DNA of 64,000 bases from Chromobacterium violaceum ATCC 12472 (GTDB lineage Bacteria; Pseudomonadota; Gammaproteobacteria; Burkholderiales; Chromobacteriaceae), in the NCBI RefSeq assembly GCF_000007705.1, contig NC_005085.1:2613752-2677751 (forward strand), written 5' to 3'. Of the stretch, positions 51,704-62,107 are shown piece after piece (position 1 is the first letter of the stretch; each line of letters starts with the position of its first letter). Below the pieces are notes generated by a model. The model was not told the origin of the DNA, did no database searches, and saw nothing but the letters and a program-made list of their open reading frames with translations. The translations under genes were made by a program, and so were the position numbers.

Positions 51704-53038
51704 ATGGATTATCGCAAACTGCTACACATCCCGCAAAAATGCGCCAGCCGGCTGGTCAACCACCACCTGAGCTGGCTGGGCGTCGCCGCCTGCCTGCCGC
51801 TGCTGGGCACGGCCACCGCCTTCGCCGTCGCCAACGGCGCCAAGGAAACCCTGCCCGAGCAGGTGCAGCAGCAACAGGTGATCGAGCGGCTGGCTTTGCC
51901 CGAGTTCCGTTTCGCCGACAGCCAGACCCGCTACTGGCGCGACGAGGCGGTCAAGCGCGGCGACACCGTGGCCCGGGTGCTGAACCGCCTGGGCGTGCGC
52001 GACAACGAGGCTCACGCCTTCCTCTATACCAGCCCGCTGGCCAAGGATCTGCTCAAGCTGAAAGTCGGCGCCACGCTGACGGTGCAGACCAACGACGCCG
52101 GCGAGCTTTTCGGCCTGCGCTTCCTGCAGGACGACGACAACGGCGAACAATTGCTGGTGGCGCTGGAGAAGCGCGACGGCAAATGGCAGGCCAGCGCCGA
52201 CCCGGTGGCCGCGGAAAGCGTGGAGACCGTGCGCTCCATCACGCTGAAGCGCGGCGCCGCCGCCGAACTGGCCGCCGCCCGCGTGCCGGCCGACATCCGC
52301 AACCAGTTGTCCGAAGTGTTTGCCGACCAGTTCGAACTCTCCAGCCTGAAGCCGGGCGACCGCATCAATCTGGTGTACGAGACCATGGTCTACGCCGGCA
52401 CCGCCATCGCCAGCGGCAACCTGCTGGCGGTATCGATCGAGCGGGCCGGCAAGCTGCACCAAGCCTTTTACTTCGCCCACGACAGCGAAAGCGGCGCCTA
52501 CTACGACGGCGAAGGCAAGCCGATCAAGAAAGGTTTCAGCCGCCAGCCGGTGGCCGGCGCCCGCATCAGCTCCGGCTTCGGCCTGCGCAAGCATCCCATA
52601 CTGCGCTCGCTGCGCATGCACTCCGGCATCGACTACGCCGCCAGCGCCGGCACGCCCATCGTCGCGCCCGCCGACGGCGAGCTGGTGAAGGTCGCGCGCG
52701 AAAACGGCTACGGCAACGTGGTGATGATACGCCACAACGGCAAGCTGACCACGCTGTACGCGCACATGAGCGCCTTCGGCAAGGGCATCCAGCCCGGCGG
52801 CAAAGTGAAGGCCGGCGATGTGATAGGCTATGTTGGAAGCACGGGCCGCTCCACCGGCGCCCACCTGCATTTCGAAGTGCGGGTCAACGACCAGCCGGTG
52901 GATCCGGCCACCAACGCCCTGCCCACCCCGGGCCTGAGCAAGACGCAGCTTGCGCAGTTCGACGCCAAGAAACAGGTGCTGAGCGCGCGGCTGAACCTGC
53001 TGCAGAGCATCCCGGTCAACGTAGCCCAGATCGACTGA
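51704..53038 (+). CDS. M23-family peptidoglycan endopeptidase
   Basis: 444 residues from MDYRKLL (51704). One N-terminal membrane anchor, an OapA/LysM-like region, then the LytM domain: SSGFGLRKHPI, MHSGIDYAA (HxxxD) and HLHFEVRVN (HxH). All zinc ligands are intact, so it is probably a DD-endopeptidase acting in growth or septum splitting. The stop overlaps the anmK start (TGATG). Confidence 0.92.
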   Translation: MDYRKLLHIPQKCASRLVNHHLSWLGVAACLPLLGTATAFAVANGAKETLPEQVQQQQVIERLALPEFRFADSQTRYWRDEAVKRGDTVARVLNRLGVRDNEAHAFLYTSPLAKDLLKLKVGATLTVQTNDAGELFGLRFLQDDDNGEQLLVALEKRDGKWQASADPVAAESVETVRSITLKRGAAAELAAARVPADIRNQLSEVFADQFELSSLKPGDRINLVYETMVYAGTAIASGNLLAVSIERAGKLHQAFYFAHDSESGAYYDGEGKPIKKGFSRQPVAGARISSGFGLRKHPILRSLRMHSGIDYAASAGTPIVAPADGELVKVARENGYGNVVMIRHNGKLTTLYAHMSAFGKGIQPGGKVKAGDVIGYVGSTGRSTGAHLHFEVRVNDQPVDPATNALPTPGLSKTQLAQFDAKKQVLSARLNLLQSIPVNVAQID

Positions 53039-54141
53039 TGACAGACTTATATATCGGCATGATGTCCGGCACCAGCCTGGACGGCGTGGACGCCGTGCTG
53101 GTGCGCTTCGACGACGCCGGCCGCCCGGAGCCGCAGGCCGACCACGTCGTGCCCTATCCCGACGCGGTCAAGCAAGCCGTGCTGGCGCTGCAGCCCCGCG
53201 GCCATGACGAGCTGCACCGCGCGCAAACCCTGGCCAACCGGCTGGCGGAGATTTACGCCCAGGCCGCGCGCGAGCTGCTGCAGAAGTCCGGCCGCCGCGC
53301 GGAGGACATCCGCGCCATCGCCTGCCATGGCCAGACCGTGCGCCATGCGCCGCACGACGGCTACACGGTCCAGATCGGCAATATGGCCAAGCTGGCCGAG
53401 CTGGCCGGCATCGACGTGATAGCGGACTTCCGCAGCCGCGATGTCGCCGCCGGCGGCCATGGCGCGCCGCTGGTGCCCGCCTTCCAGCAAGGCGCGTTCT
53501 CCAGCCCGGACGAAAAACGCGTGATCCTGAACATCGGCGGCATCAGCAACATCGCTCGGCTGCACGCGGGCCAAGAGGCGATAGGTTTCGACTGCGGCCC
53601 CGGCAACATGCTGATGGACGCCTGGTGCCTGCGCCACACCGGCCAGCCCTTCGACGAAGACGGCAATTGGGCCGCCGGCGGCGCGGTTCACCCGCCGCTG
53701 CTGGCCGCGATGCTGGCCGAACCCTACCTGACGCAGCCGCCGCCCAAGAGCACCGGCCGCGACCTGTTCGACGACGAGTGGCTGGCGGGCAAGCTGGGCG
53801 CCTTGCCATCCGCCCCGCCTCCGCGCGACGTGCAGGCCACTCTGCTGGCCTTCAGCGCCCGCGGCATCGCCGACGCCATCCTGGAGCACTGTCCCGGCAA
53901 CCAGGCGGTCTACGTCTGCGGCGGCGGCGCGCGCAACGGCGCGCTGATGGCTGAAATCGCCCGCCAGCTGCCCGGGCAGCGCGTGGCCGCCATCGAGGCG
54001 CTGGGCCTGCCCGCGCAGCTGATCGAGGCGATCGCCTTCGCCTGGCTGGGATGGCGCTTCGACCGACGCCAGGCCGGCAACCTGCCCTCCGTCACCGGCG
54101 CGCAAGGCCCCCGCGTGCTGGGCGCGCTGTATCCTCGGTGA
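53038..54141 (+). CDS. anmK: Anhydro-N-acetylmuramic acid kinase
   Basis: 367 residues. ASKHA-type kinase motifs: MMSGTSLDGVD near the N-terminus, ACHGQTVRH, NIGGISNIA and GFDCGPGNMLMD, with VCGGGARNGALM. Phosphorylates and opens 1,6-anhydroMurNAc to MurNAc-6-P for cell-wall recycling. Coupled to the upstream M23 peptidase gene, so turnover and recycling are expressed together. Confidence 0.96.
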   Translation: MTDLYIGMMSGTSLDGVDAVLVRFDDAGRPEPQADHVVPYPDAVKQAVLALQPRGHDELHRAQTLANRLAEIYAQAARELLQKSGRRAEDIRAIACHGQTVRHAPHDGYTVQIGNMAKLAELAGIDVIADFRSRDVAAGGHGAPLVPAFQQGAFSSPDEKRVILNIGGISNIARLHAGQEAIGFDCGPGNMLMDAWCLRHTGQPFDEDGNWAAGGAVHPPLLAAMLAEPYLTQPPPKSTGRDLFDDEWLAGKLGALPSAPPPRDVQATLLAFSARGIADAILEHCPGNQAVYVCGGGARNGALMAEIARQLPGQRVAAIEALGLPAQLIEAIAFAWLGWRFDRRQAGNLPSVTGAQGPRVLGALYPR

Positions 54142-54190
54142 GGTGCAAAGCTTCGCATCAGGCTATAATCATCAGCTGTCATAGCCAAAT

Positions 54191-56500
54191 ATGAAAAAAA
54201 TGCGATTTTTCAAGCGCAAAGCCGTAGTCAAGAACAACCAGACGCCGCTGCCGCCGCAGCTGGTCTCCCTGCTCCGCGAAGCATGGTGGCTGCTGATGGC
54301 GGTAGCGGCCGTCTACCTTGTGCTGGTGCTGGCCAGTTATTCCCCGCTCGACTCCTCCTGGTCGCACAGCTCTTCCGACCCCACCGTCCGCAATTACGGC
54401 GGCGCTTTCGGCGCCTGGCTGTCGGACATGCTGCTGTACGTGTTCGGTTTTTCCGCCTGGTGGCTGGTGGTGTTCTGCCTGGTGGCGATAGGCTGGGGCT
54501 ACCGCCGCATCGAAAGCCTGGGTTTCAAGTTCAATCCCATCACCGCCGCCGCCGTCGGCGGCTTCGTGCTGTTGCTGCTCTCCAGCTCCAGCTTCGAAGC
54601 CATCGTGCTGGACGGCAAGGCGCTGAAGCTGCCGCTGGACGCCGGCGGCATGTTCGGCCATTTCATCGGCAAGGGGATCGGCCACGGCCTGGGCCTGTCC
54701 GGCGCCTACCTGCTGCTGGGCGTGCTGTCCGCCATCGGCTTTTCGCTGTTCACCGGCCTGTCCTGGCTCAATCTGATGGAGCGCATCGGCACCGCGCTGG
54801 AAGAAGGCGTGATCGGCCTGTGGCAAAGCTGGCAGGCGAAGAAGGACCGCGAGATCGGCAAGGAAACCGCGCAGAAGCGCGAAGAAAAGGTTTCGGTCGC
54901 CAAGAAGAAGATCGAGGAAACCGCGCCGGTGCGCATCGAGCCGCCGGTGCTGGAAGTGCCGGTGTCGGCCAAGGCGCAGAAGCCGGTGCAGCAGTCGCTG
55001 TTTGCCGACCCCAAGGACGCCGCCCTGCCCGGCCTGAGCCTGCTGGACGCGCCCAAGGAGCTGCTGGAGCCGGTGTCGCAGGAGACCGTGGAATACACGT
55101 CTAGATTGATAGAACGCAAGCTCGCCGACTTCGGCGTGGACGTCAAGGTGATCGCCGCCTATCCCGGCCCGGTGATCACCCGCTACGAGATCGAGCCCGC
55201 GGTCGGCGTCAAGGGCGCGCAGATCGTCAACCTGATGAAGGACCTGGCGCGCGCGCTGTCGCTGGTTTCCATCCGCGTGGTGGAAACCATCCCCGGCAAG
55301 ACGTACATGGGACTGGAGCTGCCCAATCCCAAACGCCAGATCGTGAAGCTGACCGAGATCATCGGCTCCGACGGCTACCAGAACATGGCTTCGCGCCTGA
55401 CCATGGCGCTGGGCAAGGACATCGCCGGCCAGCCGGTGTCGGCCGATCTGGCCAAGATGCCGCACGTGCTGGTGGCCGGCACCACCGGCTCCGGCAAATC
55501 GGTGGCGATCAACGCGATGATCCTGTCGCTGCTGTACAAGGCGACGCCGCAGGAAGTCCGGCTGATCATGGTGGACCCCAAGATGCTGGAGCTGTCGGTA
55601 TACGAGGGCATTCCGCACCTGCTGGCCCCGGTGGTCACCGACATGAAGCAGGCCGCCAACGCGCTCAACTGGTGCGTCGGCGAGATGGAGCGCCGTTACA
55701 AGCTGATGTCCAAGCTGGGCGTGCGCAACCTGGCCGGCTTCAACCAGAAGATCAAAGACGCCGACAAGGCCGGCGAGAAGATCCCCAACCCGTTCAGCCT
55801 GACGCCGGAAACGCCGGAGCCGCTCGACACCCTGCCGCTGGTGGTGGTGGTGATAGACGAACTCGCCGACCTGATGATGGTGGCGGGCAAGAAGATTGAA
55901 GAGCTGATCGCCCGCCTGGCGCAGAAGGCCCGCGCCGCCGGCATCCACCTGATCCTGGCCACTCAGCGGCCGTCGGTTGACGTGATCACCGGCCTGATCA
56001 AGGCCAATATCCCGACCCGGATCGCGTTCCAGGTGTCGAGCAAGATAGACAGCCGCACCATCCTCGACCAGATGGGCGCGGAGACGCTGCTGGGACAGGG
56101 CGACATGCTGTACCTGCCGCCCGGCACCGGCTATCCCAACCGCGTCCACGGCGCTTTCGTATCGGACGAGGAAGTCCACCACGTGGTCGAGTTCCTGAAA
56201 ACCACCGGCGAGCCCAACTACGTCGAGGGCATCCTCACCGGACAGGCCGACGGAGACGACGGCGGCGCGGCCGGCGGGCTGGACGGCGACGCCGATGGCG
56301 AGGCGGACCCGTTGTACGACGAGGCTGTCGCCATCGTGATCAAGACCCGCAAGGCCTCCATCTCTTCGGTGCAACGCCACCTGCGCATAGGCTATAACCG
56401 GGCGGCGCGCCTGATCGAACAGATGGAGGCTGCCGGCTTGGTATCCTCGATGGAAAGCAACGGCAACCGCACCGTGCTGGCCCCCGCCCGCGACGATTGA
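54191..56500 (+). CDS. ftsK: DNA translocase FtsK
   Basis: 769 residues: four N-terminal membrane helices (about 30-200), a short linker, then the motor with Walker A GTTGSGKS (about 430-437) and Walker [13 protein letters not shown], and a C-terminal winged-helix gamma domain ([20 protein letters not shown]). The linker is short compared with E. coli FtsK. The gamma domain reads KOPS octamers and activates XerD at dif; both elements are present in this window, at the terminus-like site 48 kb to the left. Confidence 0.97.
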   Translation: MKKMRFFKRKAVVKNNQTPLPPQLVSLLREAWWLLMAVAAVYLVLVLASYSPLDSSWSHSSSDPTVRNYGGAFGAWLSDMLLYVFGFSAWWLVVFCLVAIGWGYRRIESLGFKFNPITAAAVGGFVLLLLSSSSFEAIVLDGKALKLPLDAGGMFGHFIGKGIGHGLGLSGAYLLLGVLSAIGFSLFTGLSWLNLMERIGTALEEGVIGLWQSWQAKKDREIGKETAQKREEKVSVAKKKIEETAPVRIEPPVLEVPVSAKAQKPVQQSLFADPKDAALPGLSLLDAPKELLEPVSQETVEYTSRLIERKLADFGVDVKVIAAYPGPVITRYEIEPAVGVKGAQIVNLMKDLARALSLVSIRVVETIPGKTYMGLELPNPKRQIVKLTEIIGSDGYQNMASRLTMALGKDIAGQPVSADLAKMPHVLVAGTTGSGKSVAINAMILSLLYKATPQEVRLIMVDPKMLELSVYEGIPHLLAPVVTDMKQAANALNWCVGEMERRYKLMSKLGVRNLAGFNQKIKDADKAGEKIPNPFSLTPETPEPLDTLPLVVVVIDELADLMMVAGKKIEELIARLAQKARAAGIHLILATQRPSVDVITGLIKANIPTRIAFQVSSKIDSRTILDQMGAETLLGQGDMLYLPPGTGYPNRVHGAFVSDEEVHHVVEFLKTTGEPNYVEGILTGQADGDDGGAAGGLDGDADGEADPLYDEAVAIVIKTRKASISSVQRHLRIGYNRAARLIEQMEAAGLVSSMESNGNRTVLAPARDD

Positions 56501-56548
56501 CCTTCGGGGGCGCTTTTGCGCCCCGCTACCCACTTCTTAAGGATGGCC

Positions 56549-57637
56549 ATGCCCCGCTATCTGACTGAACCGGCGTTCCGCCATGATTACGCGCCCAAAA
56601 CCGGCGTGCTGCTGATCAACCTGGGCACGCCGGACGCGCCCACCGCGCAAGCGCTGCGTCCCTACCTCAAGCAATTTTTGTCCGACCCGCGCGTGATCGA
56701 GATTCCGCGCCTGCCCTGGTGGCTGATTCTCAACGGCATCATCCTGAACACCCGCCCCAAGCAGTCGGCCAAGAAATACGCCAGCATCTGGACCAAGGAA
56801 GGTTCGCCGTTGCTGCTACATACCCGCAGCCAGGCCAAGCTGCTGAAAGGCCAGTTGGGCGAGATGGGACTGCACAATCTGGCCGTCGACTACGCGATGC
56901 GTTACGGCAACCCATCGATCGAGAGCGTGATCGGCAAGATGCGCGAGCAAGGCGTGGAAAGACTGCTGCTGCTGCCGCTGTATCCGCAATACGCCGCCTC
57001 CTCCAGCGCCACCGCGCTGGACGAAGCCTTCCGCGTGCTGAGCCGGCTGCGCAACATGCCGGAAGTCCGCACGGTGAGGCATTTTCACGATGATCCGGGC
57101 TACATCGCCGCGCTGGCCGCTCAAATCCGCAAGCATTGGCAATACGGCCAGCGGCCGGACAAGCTGGTGATGAGCTTCCACGGCGTGCCGCGCTTCACCC
57201 GCGACAAAGGCGATCCCTACCATTGCGAATGCCAGAAGACAGGACGGCTGCTGGCGGAAGCGCTGCAGCTGCGGCCGGATCAATACGTCATCAGTTTCCA
57301 GAGCCGCTTCGGCCGCACCGAATGGCTAAAACCGTATACCAGCGAAGTGCTGGAAGCGCTGGGCAAGGCGAAAACCGCCAGGGTGGATGTCGTCTGCCCC
57401 GGTTTTGTCGGCGATTGCCTGGAAACGCTGGAAGAAATCGCGATGGAGGGCAAGGAAACCTTCCTGAGCCACGGCGGTGGCGAATTCCGCTACATCCCCT
57501 GTCTGAACGAAGACCCGCAATGGATATCCTCTCTCGCGGGAATAGTCCGGAACAATCTGGCCGGATGGACTGAAATTCGGGCAGAAGATAGCCAGCAAAG
57601 AGCGGCCCTCGCCCATGACATGGGGGCATCCGCCTGA
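56549..57637 (+). CDS. hemH: Ferrochelatase
   Basis: 362 residues from MPRYLTE (ATG 56549; AAGGA lies just upstream). Ferrochelatase motifs: [45 protein letters not shown] (the His of the metal site) and [15 protein letters not shown]. Inserts Fe2+ into protoporphyrin IX, the last step of heme synthesis. Followed by a terminator. Confidence 0.96.
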   Translation: MPRYLTEPAFRHDYAPKTGVLLINLGTPDAPTAQALRPYLKQFLSDPRVIEIPRLPWWLILNGIILNTRPKQSAKKYASIWTKEGSPLLLHTRSQAKLLKGQLGEMGLHNLAVDYAMRYGNPSIESVIGKMREQGVERLLLLPLYPQYAASSSATALDEAFRVLSRLRNMPEVRTVRHFHDDPGYIAALAAQIRKHWQYGQRPDKLVMSFHGVPRFTRDKGDPYHCECQKTGRLLAEALQLRPDQYVISFQSRFGRTEWLKPYTSEVLEALGKAKTARVDVVCPGFVGDCLETLEEIAMEGKETFLSHGGGEFRYIPCLNEDPQWISSLAGIVRNNLAGWTEIRAEDSQQRAALAHDMGASA

Positions 57638-57708
57638 CATCAATGCCGGGCGCGGCATGTCGGCGCGCAACGCACAAAGCATTGAAAATCAAACGGATAA
57701 GCTAAAAT

Positions 57709-57744
57709 GACGGGCGTATGACCAAATGGCCATACGCCCGTTTT
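57709..57744 (+). terminator. Rho-independent terminator after hemH
   Basis: ACGGGCGTATG (57710-57720) pairs with CATACGCCCGT (57731-57741), followed by TTTTC. Lies 70 nt after the hemH stop. Confidence 0.88.
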
Positions 57745-57926
57745 CAACTTATTTGCCGCAAAAAAGCGATATTGGTCCTATATTCATTGGGTGCGCGCCG
57801 GGCCGGATTGACACCCTCGCGAACTGCTCAACATAATCGATCGCAGCTACCAGCCTCTTAACAGTGTTGTTGGTTTGCCAAAGAGATCATCAAAGTCTAC
57901 GCAGATAAGATTCAGGGGAACGCTCA

Positions 57927-59132
57927 ATGAACAAATATGCTCGCTATAGCCTGATCGCCACCGCCGTCATCGCCATGAACGCCTGCAGCAAGCAGGAACA
58001 GCCGGCATCTGGCGGCCAGGCCGCCTCCGCTCCCAGCCAGGCCGCCGCAGGCGGCGGCGAAACCGTGGTCAAGATCGGCCAGGTTTCTCCGATGTCCGGC
58101 CCGATTTCGCACCTGGGCAAGGACAACGAGTACGGCGCCAAGCTCGCCATCGAGGATCTGAACGCCAAGGGCGTGGAGATCGGCGGCAAGAAGGTGAAAT
58201 TCGAACTGGTGTCCGAGGACGACCAGGGCGACCCGAAAATCGGCACCCAGGTCGCCCAGCGCCTGGTGGACGCGGGCGTGGTCGGCGTGGTAGGCCACCT
58301 GAACTCCGGCACCACCATCCCGGCCTCCAAGATTTACTCCGACGCCGGCCTGCCGCAGATTTCCCCGTCCGCCACCAACCCTGACTACACCAAGCAGGGC
58401 TTCAAGACCACCTTCCGCGTAATCGCCAACGACGTGCAGCAGGGCAAGGCGCTGGGCGAATTCGCCGCCGGCACGCTGAACGCCAAGAAAATCGCCATCA
58501 TCGACGACCGCACCGCTTACGGCCAGGGCCTGGCCGACCAGTTCGAGGGCGCGGTCAAGGCCAAGGGCGCGCAGGTGGTGAAACGCGAGTTCACCAACAA
58601 CACCGCCACCGACTTCAACGCCATTCTCACCTCGATCAAGGCCACCAACCCGGATCTGGTGTTCTACGGCGGCATGGACGCGCAGGCGGGCCCGCTGGCC
58701 AAGCAGATGCAGCGCCTCGGCATCAAGGCCAAGCTGATGGGCGGCGACGGCTGGCAAACCCCGGAATTCGTCAAGCTGGCCGGCGACGCCTCCGAAGGCC
58801 AGTACGCATCCAGCTGCGGCATTTCCCGCGACAAGATGCCGGGCTTCAAGGCCTTCGACGAGAAGTTCAAGAAGGAATTCAACACCGACGTGCAGATCTA
58901 CGCGCCGTTCGAATACGACGCCGTGATGGTGCTGGTGGACGCGATGAAGCGCGCCAAGTCCTACGATCCGAAGGCTTACCTGCCTGAAGTCGGCAAGACC
59001 GATTACCAGGGCGTGACCGGCAAGATCGCCTTTGACGACAAGGGCGACATCAAAAACGGCGCCGTCACCGTGTACCAGGTGAAGAACGGCAAGTGGGAAG
59101 TGGTGTCCACCGTGGGCGGCGAAGCCAAGTAA
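57927..59132 (+). CDS. LivK-like branched-chain amino acid ABC transporter binding protein (lipoprotein)
   Basis: 401 residues. Signal peptide with a modified lipobox VIAMNAC, then a Ser/Ala/Gly linker, then a Leu/Ile/Val-binding fold: VVKIGQVSPMSGPISHLGKDNEYGA, GTTIPASKIYSDAGLP and AIIDDRTAYGQGLA. Typical of LivJ/LivK proteins. The Liv permease and ATPase genes are not in the window. The ~280-nt gap before it presumably holds its promoter. Confidence 0.9.
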   Translation: MNKYARYSLIATAVIAMNACSKQEQPASGGQAASAPSQAAAGGGETVVKIGQVSPMSGPISHLGKDNEYGAKLAIEDLNAKGVEIGGKKVKFELVSEDDQGDPKIGTQVAQRLVDAGVVGVVGHLNSGTTIPASKIYSDAGLPQISPSATNPDYTKQGFKTTFRVIANDVQQGKALGEFAAGTLNAKKIAIIDDRTAYGQGLADQFEGAVKAKGAQVVKREFTNNTATDFNAILTSIKATNPDLVFYGGMDAQAGPLAKQMQRLGIKAKLMGGDGWQTPEFVKLAGDASEGQYASSCGISRDKMPGFKAFDEKFKKEFNTDVQIYAPFEYDAVMVLVDAMKRAKSYDPKAYLPEVGKTDYQGVTGKIAFDDKGDIKNGAVTVYQVKNGKWEVVSTVGGEAK

Positions 59133-59159
59133 ACGCCACGCCGAATGCACCGGCGATGA

Positions 59160-59184
59160 CAGGGGCGCTTCGGCGCCCCTTTTC
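59160..59184 (+). terminator. Rho-independent terminator after livK-like gene
   Basis: AGGGGCGC-TTCG-GCGCCCCT followed by TTTCG, about 30 nt after the stop. Confidence 0.88.
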
Positions 59185-59505
59185 GCTCCACCGAGCCTTC
59201 CCCGCTGTAGATACGACTCTCGCAATCCGCAACGTCCTTCCCAGCCCGCGCAATCGTCCAGCCTGAACGCAACGAAGCCAGGCGTATCCGTCTTCCGGCA
59301 TAGAGCCAGCCGGACAGGCGCTTCCTTCCCGGCCGCACCGACATTGCGGCGACACTCGCAACCACGGATGCCGAGCCTGAATCCGGCACTTGCGCGCTTT
59401 AAATGCCTGCATGGCAAGTGCTCCGCCACGCGTTACGCGGAGCGCGGTTTTGCTTTTTCACCACACGCCCATGCCATTTTTCCGCTTTTTTCAATCTCAT
59501 ATTGA
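59185..59505. other. Intergenic region
   Basis: About 320 nt. Open frames here (such as 59065-59412 on the - strand) are Arg/Pro-rich shadows with no family features. AT-rich from about 59460 as it nears the TetR promoter. Confidence 0.55.
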
Positions 59506-59521
59506 ATGAACGTTCGTTCAT
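59506..59521. promoter_or_regulatory. TetR operator candidate
   Basis: ATGAACGTTCGTTCAT, with TGAACG/CGTTCA arms, upstream of the TetR gene and followed by TAAATATATT. Resembles AcrR-type operators. Autoregulation is likely. Confidence 0.68.
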
Positions 59522-59564
59522 AAATATATTGAGACAGCGCTCCGTCAAACATAGTGAGGCCTTA

Positions 59565-60161
59565 GTGGCAAACAAACGCCAGCAACAAACCGACAGCCGC
59601 CGAGCCCAGATCGTCGAGGCGGCGCTCGCCTGCTTCGTTTCCTCCGGCTTTCATCAAACCGGGATGCGCGACATCGCGGACGCCGCAGGCGTGAGCCTGG
59701 GCAATCTGTACAACCACTTTCCGAACAAGCAGGCGCTGATCGCCGAAATCGCGGCCCTTGAGGCGCTGGAAAAACAGGCGCTGATGGACGCGCTGGCTGC
59801 GGACCCGGCGCGCCAGGCCATCCGCAGTTTCGCCGAACGCTATCTGCGGCTATGCGAGCGTCCGGAAGACGTCAGCCTGACTGCCGAGGTGCTGGCCGAG
59901 GCGGCGCGCAATACCGAATTAGCGGCGATGTTCGCGGCCAACCGCCGCCAGCTGGCCGACGCCTTGGCCGATACCTTGCGCCGGGGAGCCGCGCAGGCCG
60001 AGATAGACGGCAGCCTTCCCTTTTCCGCCTGCGCCCACTGGCTGCTGGATGCGCTGGAGGGATGCGCGATCAACCGGACCCTGCTGGGCGCGCACCTGGA
60101 AACCGCTGACATCTTGACCTTGATCGACAAACTCTTATCCACGGCAGGAGGAACAAGATGA
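59565..60161 (+). CDS. TetR-family regulator
   Basis: 198 residues from GTG 59565 (VANKRQQ). HTH: GMRDIADAAGVSLGNLYNHFPNK. The longer frame back to 59403 crosses the operator. ATGA overlap with the downstream DUF418 gene, which it probably regulates. Confidence 0.85.
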   Translation: MANKRQQQTDSRRAQIVEAALACFVSSGFHQTGMRDIADAAGVSLGNLYNHFPNKQALIAEIAALEALEKQALMDALAADPARQAIRSFAERYLRLCERPEDVSLTAEVLAEAARNTELAAMFAANRRQLADALADTLRRGAAQAEIDGSLPFSACAHWLLDALEGCAINRTLLGAHLETADILTLIDKLLSTAGGTR

Positions 60162-61213
60162 ATGCGCCCCCCAATCGCCTGAATGGCCTGGATCTGGCCC
60201 GCTGCCTGGCCTTGATCGGCATGGTGATGGTGAACTTCCGCCTGGCGATCGCGCCCTTCCCATCGGCGCAGGACCCTCTGCTGGCATGGCTATCGCCGCT
60301 GGAGGGACGGTCGGCCGCCATCTTCGTCACGCTGGCCGGCATAGGGCTGGGCCTGGCGACCGCACGCCTCGCGCGCGACCAGGCCGTCGCCCAGACCTGC
60401 CGGCGCGCGATGTTCCTGCTCGCCGTCGGCCTGCTCAACTTCACGCTGTTTCCGGCCGACATCATCCACTATTACGCCTTCTATTTTCTCGCGGCCTGCC
60501 TGCTGCTGCCGCTATCCGGCCGCCTGTTGCTGGCCGCTCTCGGCTTGACGCTATCGTCGGCTTTCGCGCTGCAATTGACGCTGGATTACAGCCGGGGATG
60601 GAACTGGGGCGAATTGAGCTATGTCGACTTCTGGACGCCGATCGGCTTCGTCCGCAACCTGCTGTTCAACGGCTGGCATCCGATGCTGCCGTGGCTGGGT
60701 TTCGCGATCTGGGGCTTGTGGCTGTCCCGGCAGCCGCTGGCCCGTCCCAAGACGCAATGGGCGCTGATCGCAGGGGGCAGCCTACTCGCCTTGGCCAGCG
60801 GGCTACTGTCGGCTTGGCTACGGGACCTGACGCCTGCGCCACTCTCGGCGTTCCTCGGCACCAAGCCGCTGCCGCCGGGGCCGCTGTACATGCTGAACGC
60901 CGGCGGCATCGCCAGCGCGGCGATAGGCGGTTGCCTGCTGCTGGCGGCCCGGCCGCGACTGGCGGCGCGGCTCTCCCCGTTGCTGGCCGCCGGACGTCAG
61001 ACGCTGACGCTGTACATCGCCCACATCCTGATCGGCATGGGCGTACTGGAAGAAATGGGATGGCTCGACAGCGGTGAACTCGCGCGCGCGCCGCTCGCCG
61101 CGGCGCTGTACTGCATCGCCGCCGCGGCCTTCGCCTGGCTATGGTCGCGGCGCTTCCGCCACGGCCCGCTGGAGTCGCTGATGCGGCGCATCTGCGACCG
61201 GCAAGGCTCTTGA
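60158..61213 (+). CDS. DUF418 / acyltransferase-3-like membrane protein
   Basis: 351 residues, about nine to ten membrane segments. The start RLNGLDLARCLALIGMVMVNF and the C-terminal GRQTLTLYIAHILIGMGV fit the DUF418/YeiB family, related to heparan-alpha-glucosaminide acetyltransferases. Function unknown; possibly transfers acyl groups across the membrane. Coupled to the TetR gene. Confidence 0.82.
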   Translation: MNAPPNRLNGLDLARCLALIGMVMVNFRLAIAPFPSAQDPLLAWLSPLEGRSAAIFVTLAGIGLGLATARLARDQAVAQTCRRAMFLLAVGLLNFTLFPADIIHYYAFYFLAACLLLPLSGRLLLAALGLTLSSAFALQLTLDYSRGWNWGELSYVDFWTPIGFVRNLLFNGWHPMLPWLGFAIWGLWLSRQPLARPKTQWALIAGGSLLALASGLLSAWLRDLTPAPLSAFLGTKPLPPGPLYMLNAGGIASAAIGGCLLLAARPRLAARLSPLLAAGRQTLTLYIAHILIGMGVLEEMGWLDSGELARAPLAAALYCIAAAAFAWLWSRRFRHGPLESLMRRICDRQGS

Positions 61214-61291
61214 TACCCGCCGGCCAAAACGGGACTGGCGCCGCGACGAGGGGATGATCCCGGCTGGACAGGCGTCCAGCCGGACAGGAGC

Positions 61292-62107
61292 TCAGTCCCG
61301 AAAGCTGACCTGCTGCTTCATCATCGCAGCCATGCCAGCCTTCTGGATGTCCTCCGAGATCAGCATCGCCGCGTTCCAGCCGGCGACGAACTGCAGGCCG
61401 TCTGCCACGCTGTGATCGCGGCTGTAGTTCATCACTTCCTTGCTGCCGCGCACCGCCAGCGGCGATTTTCCGGCGATCAGCTTCGCGCTTTGCATGGCTG
61501 CCGCCAGCACGGCATCGGCGTCCTCCGCCACCCGATTGACCAGGCCGACCTCCAGCGCCTCCTCGGCCACCATGTCGCGGCCGGTCAGCGCCAGTTCGCG
61601 GGCCACGCCTTCGCCCACGACCCTCGGCAGGCGCTGCAGAGAGCCGACGTCGGCCACCATGCCCAGGTCCACCTCGCGCACGCCGAAAACCGCGTTCTCG
61701 GCGGCGAAGCGGAAGTCCGCCGCCAGCGCGATGTCCAAGCCGCCGCCCAGACAGGCGCCGTGGATCGCGGCGATCACCGGCTTGCGGCAACGCTCCAGGC
61801 TGTTCACGCAATCCTGCAGATCCAGGATCACGCGGCGCAGCTTGTCGCGCTTGCGGCCCTCGCACTCGTCCTGAATGCTGGACTGCAAGCCCACCAGCAT
61901 CGCCAGGTCGATGCCGGCGCAGAAATGTTTGCCGTGCCCTGCCAGCACCACGGCGCGGACGCCCGGTTCGGCGTCGGCCCAGTCCAGCGCAGCGCGCAGG
62001 TCTTGCCACATCTGCAGGTTCAGCGCATTGGCCTTGTCGGCGCGATTGAAGCGCAGCACGGCGACTTTCTCGTCCAGCTCCACTGCCACAGTCTGCAAAT
62101 TGATCAT
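61292..62107 (-). CDS. Enoyl-CoA hydratase/isomerase family protein
   Basis: 271 residues from MINLQTV (62107). Crotonase fold: AVVLAGHGKHFCAGIDLAML (oxyanion segment 1), AAIHGACLGGGLDIALAADFRF (segment 2) and VDLGMVADVGSLQRLP. The acidic pair (E in REVDLG, D in VADVG) and overall pattern resemble dienoyl-CoA isomerases. Overlaps the DUF4442 gene by 4 nt. Confidence 0.88.
   Translation of the reverse strand: MINLQTVAVELDEKVAVLRFNRADKANALNLQMWQDLRAALDWADAEPGVRAVVLAGHGKHFCAGIDLAMLVGLQSSIQDECEGRKRDKLRRVILDLQDCVNSLERCRKPVIAAIHGACLGGGLDIALAADFRFAAENAVFGVREVDLGMVADVGSLQRLPRVVGEGVARELALTGRDMVAEEALEVGLVNRVAEDADAVLAAAMQSAKLIAGKSPLAVRGSKEVMNYSRDHSVADGLQFVAGWNAAMLISEDIQKAGMAAMMKQQVSFRD

Noticed and set aside
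54179-56533. 784-codon - strand frame across ftsK
   Set aside because: Pure antisense of ftsK; His/Gln/Asp-rich shadow composition.
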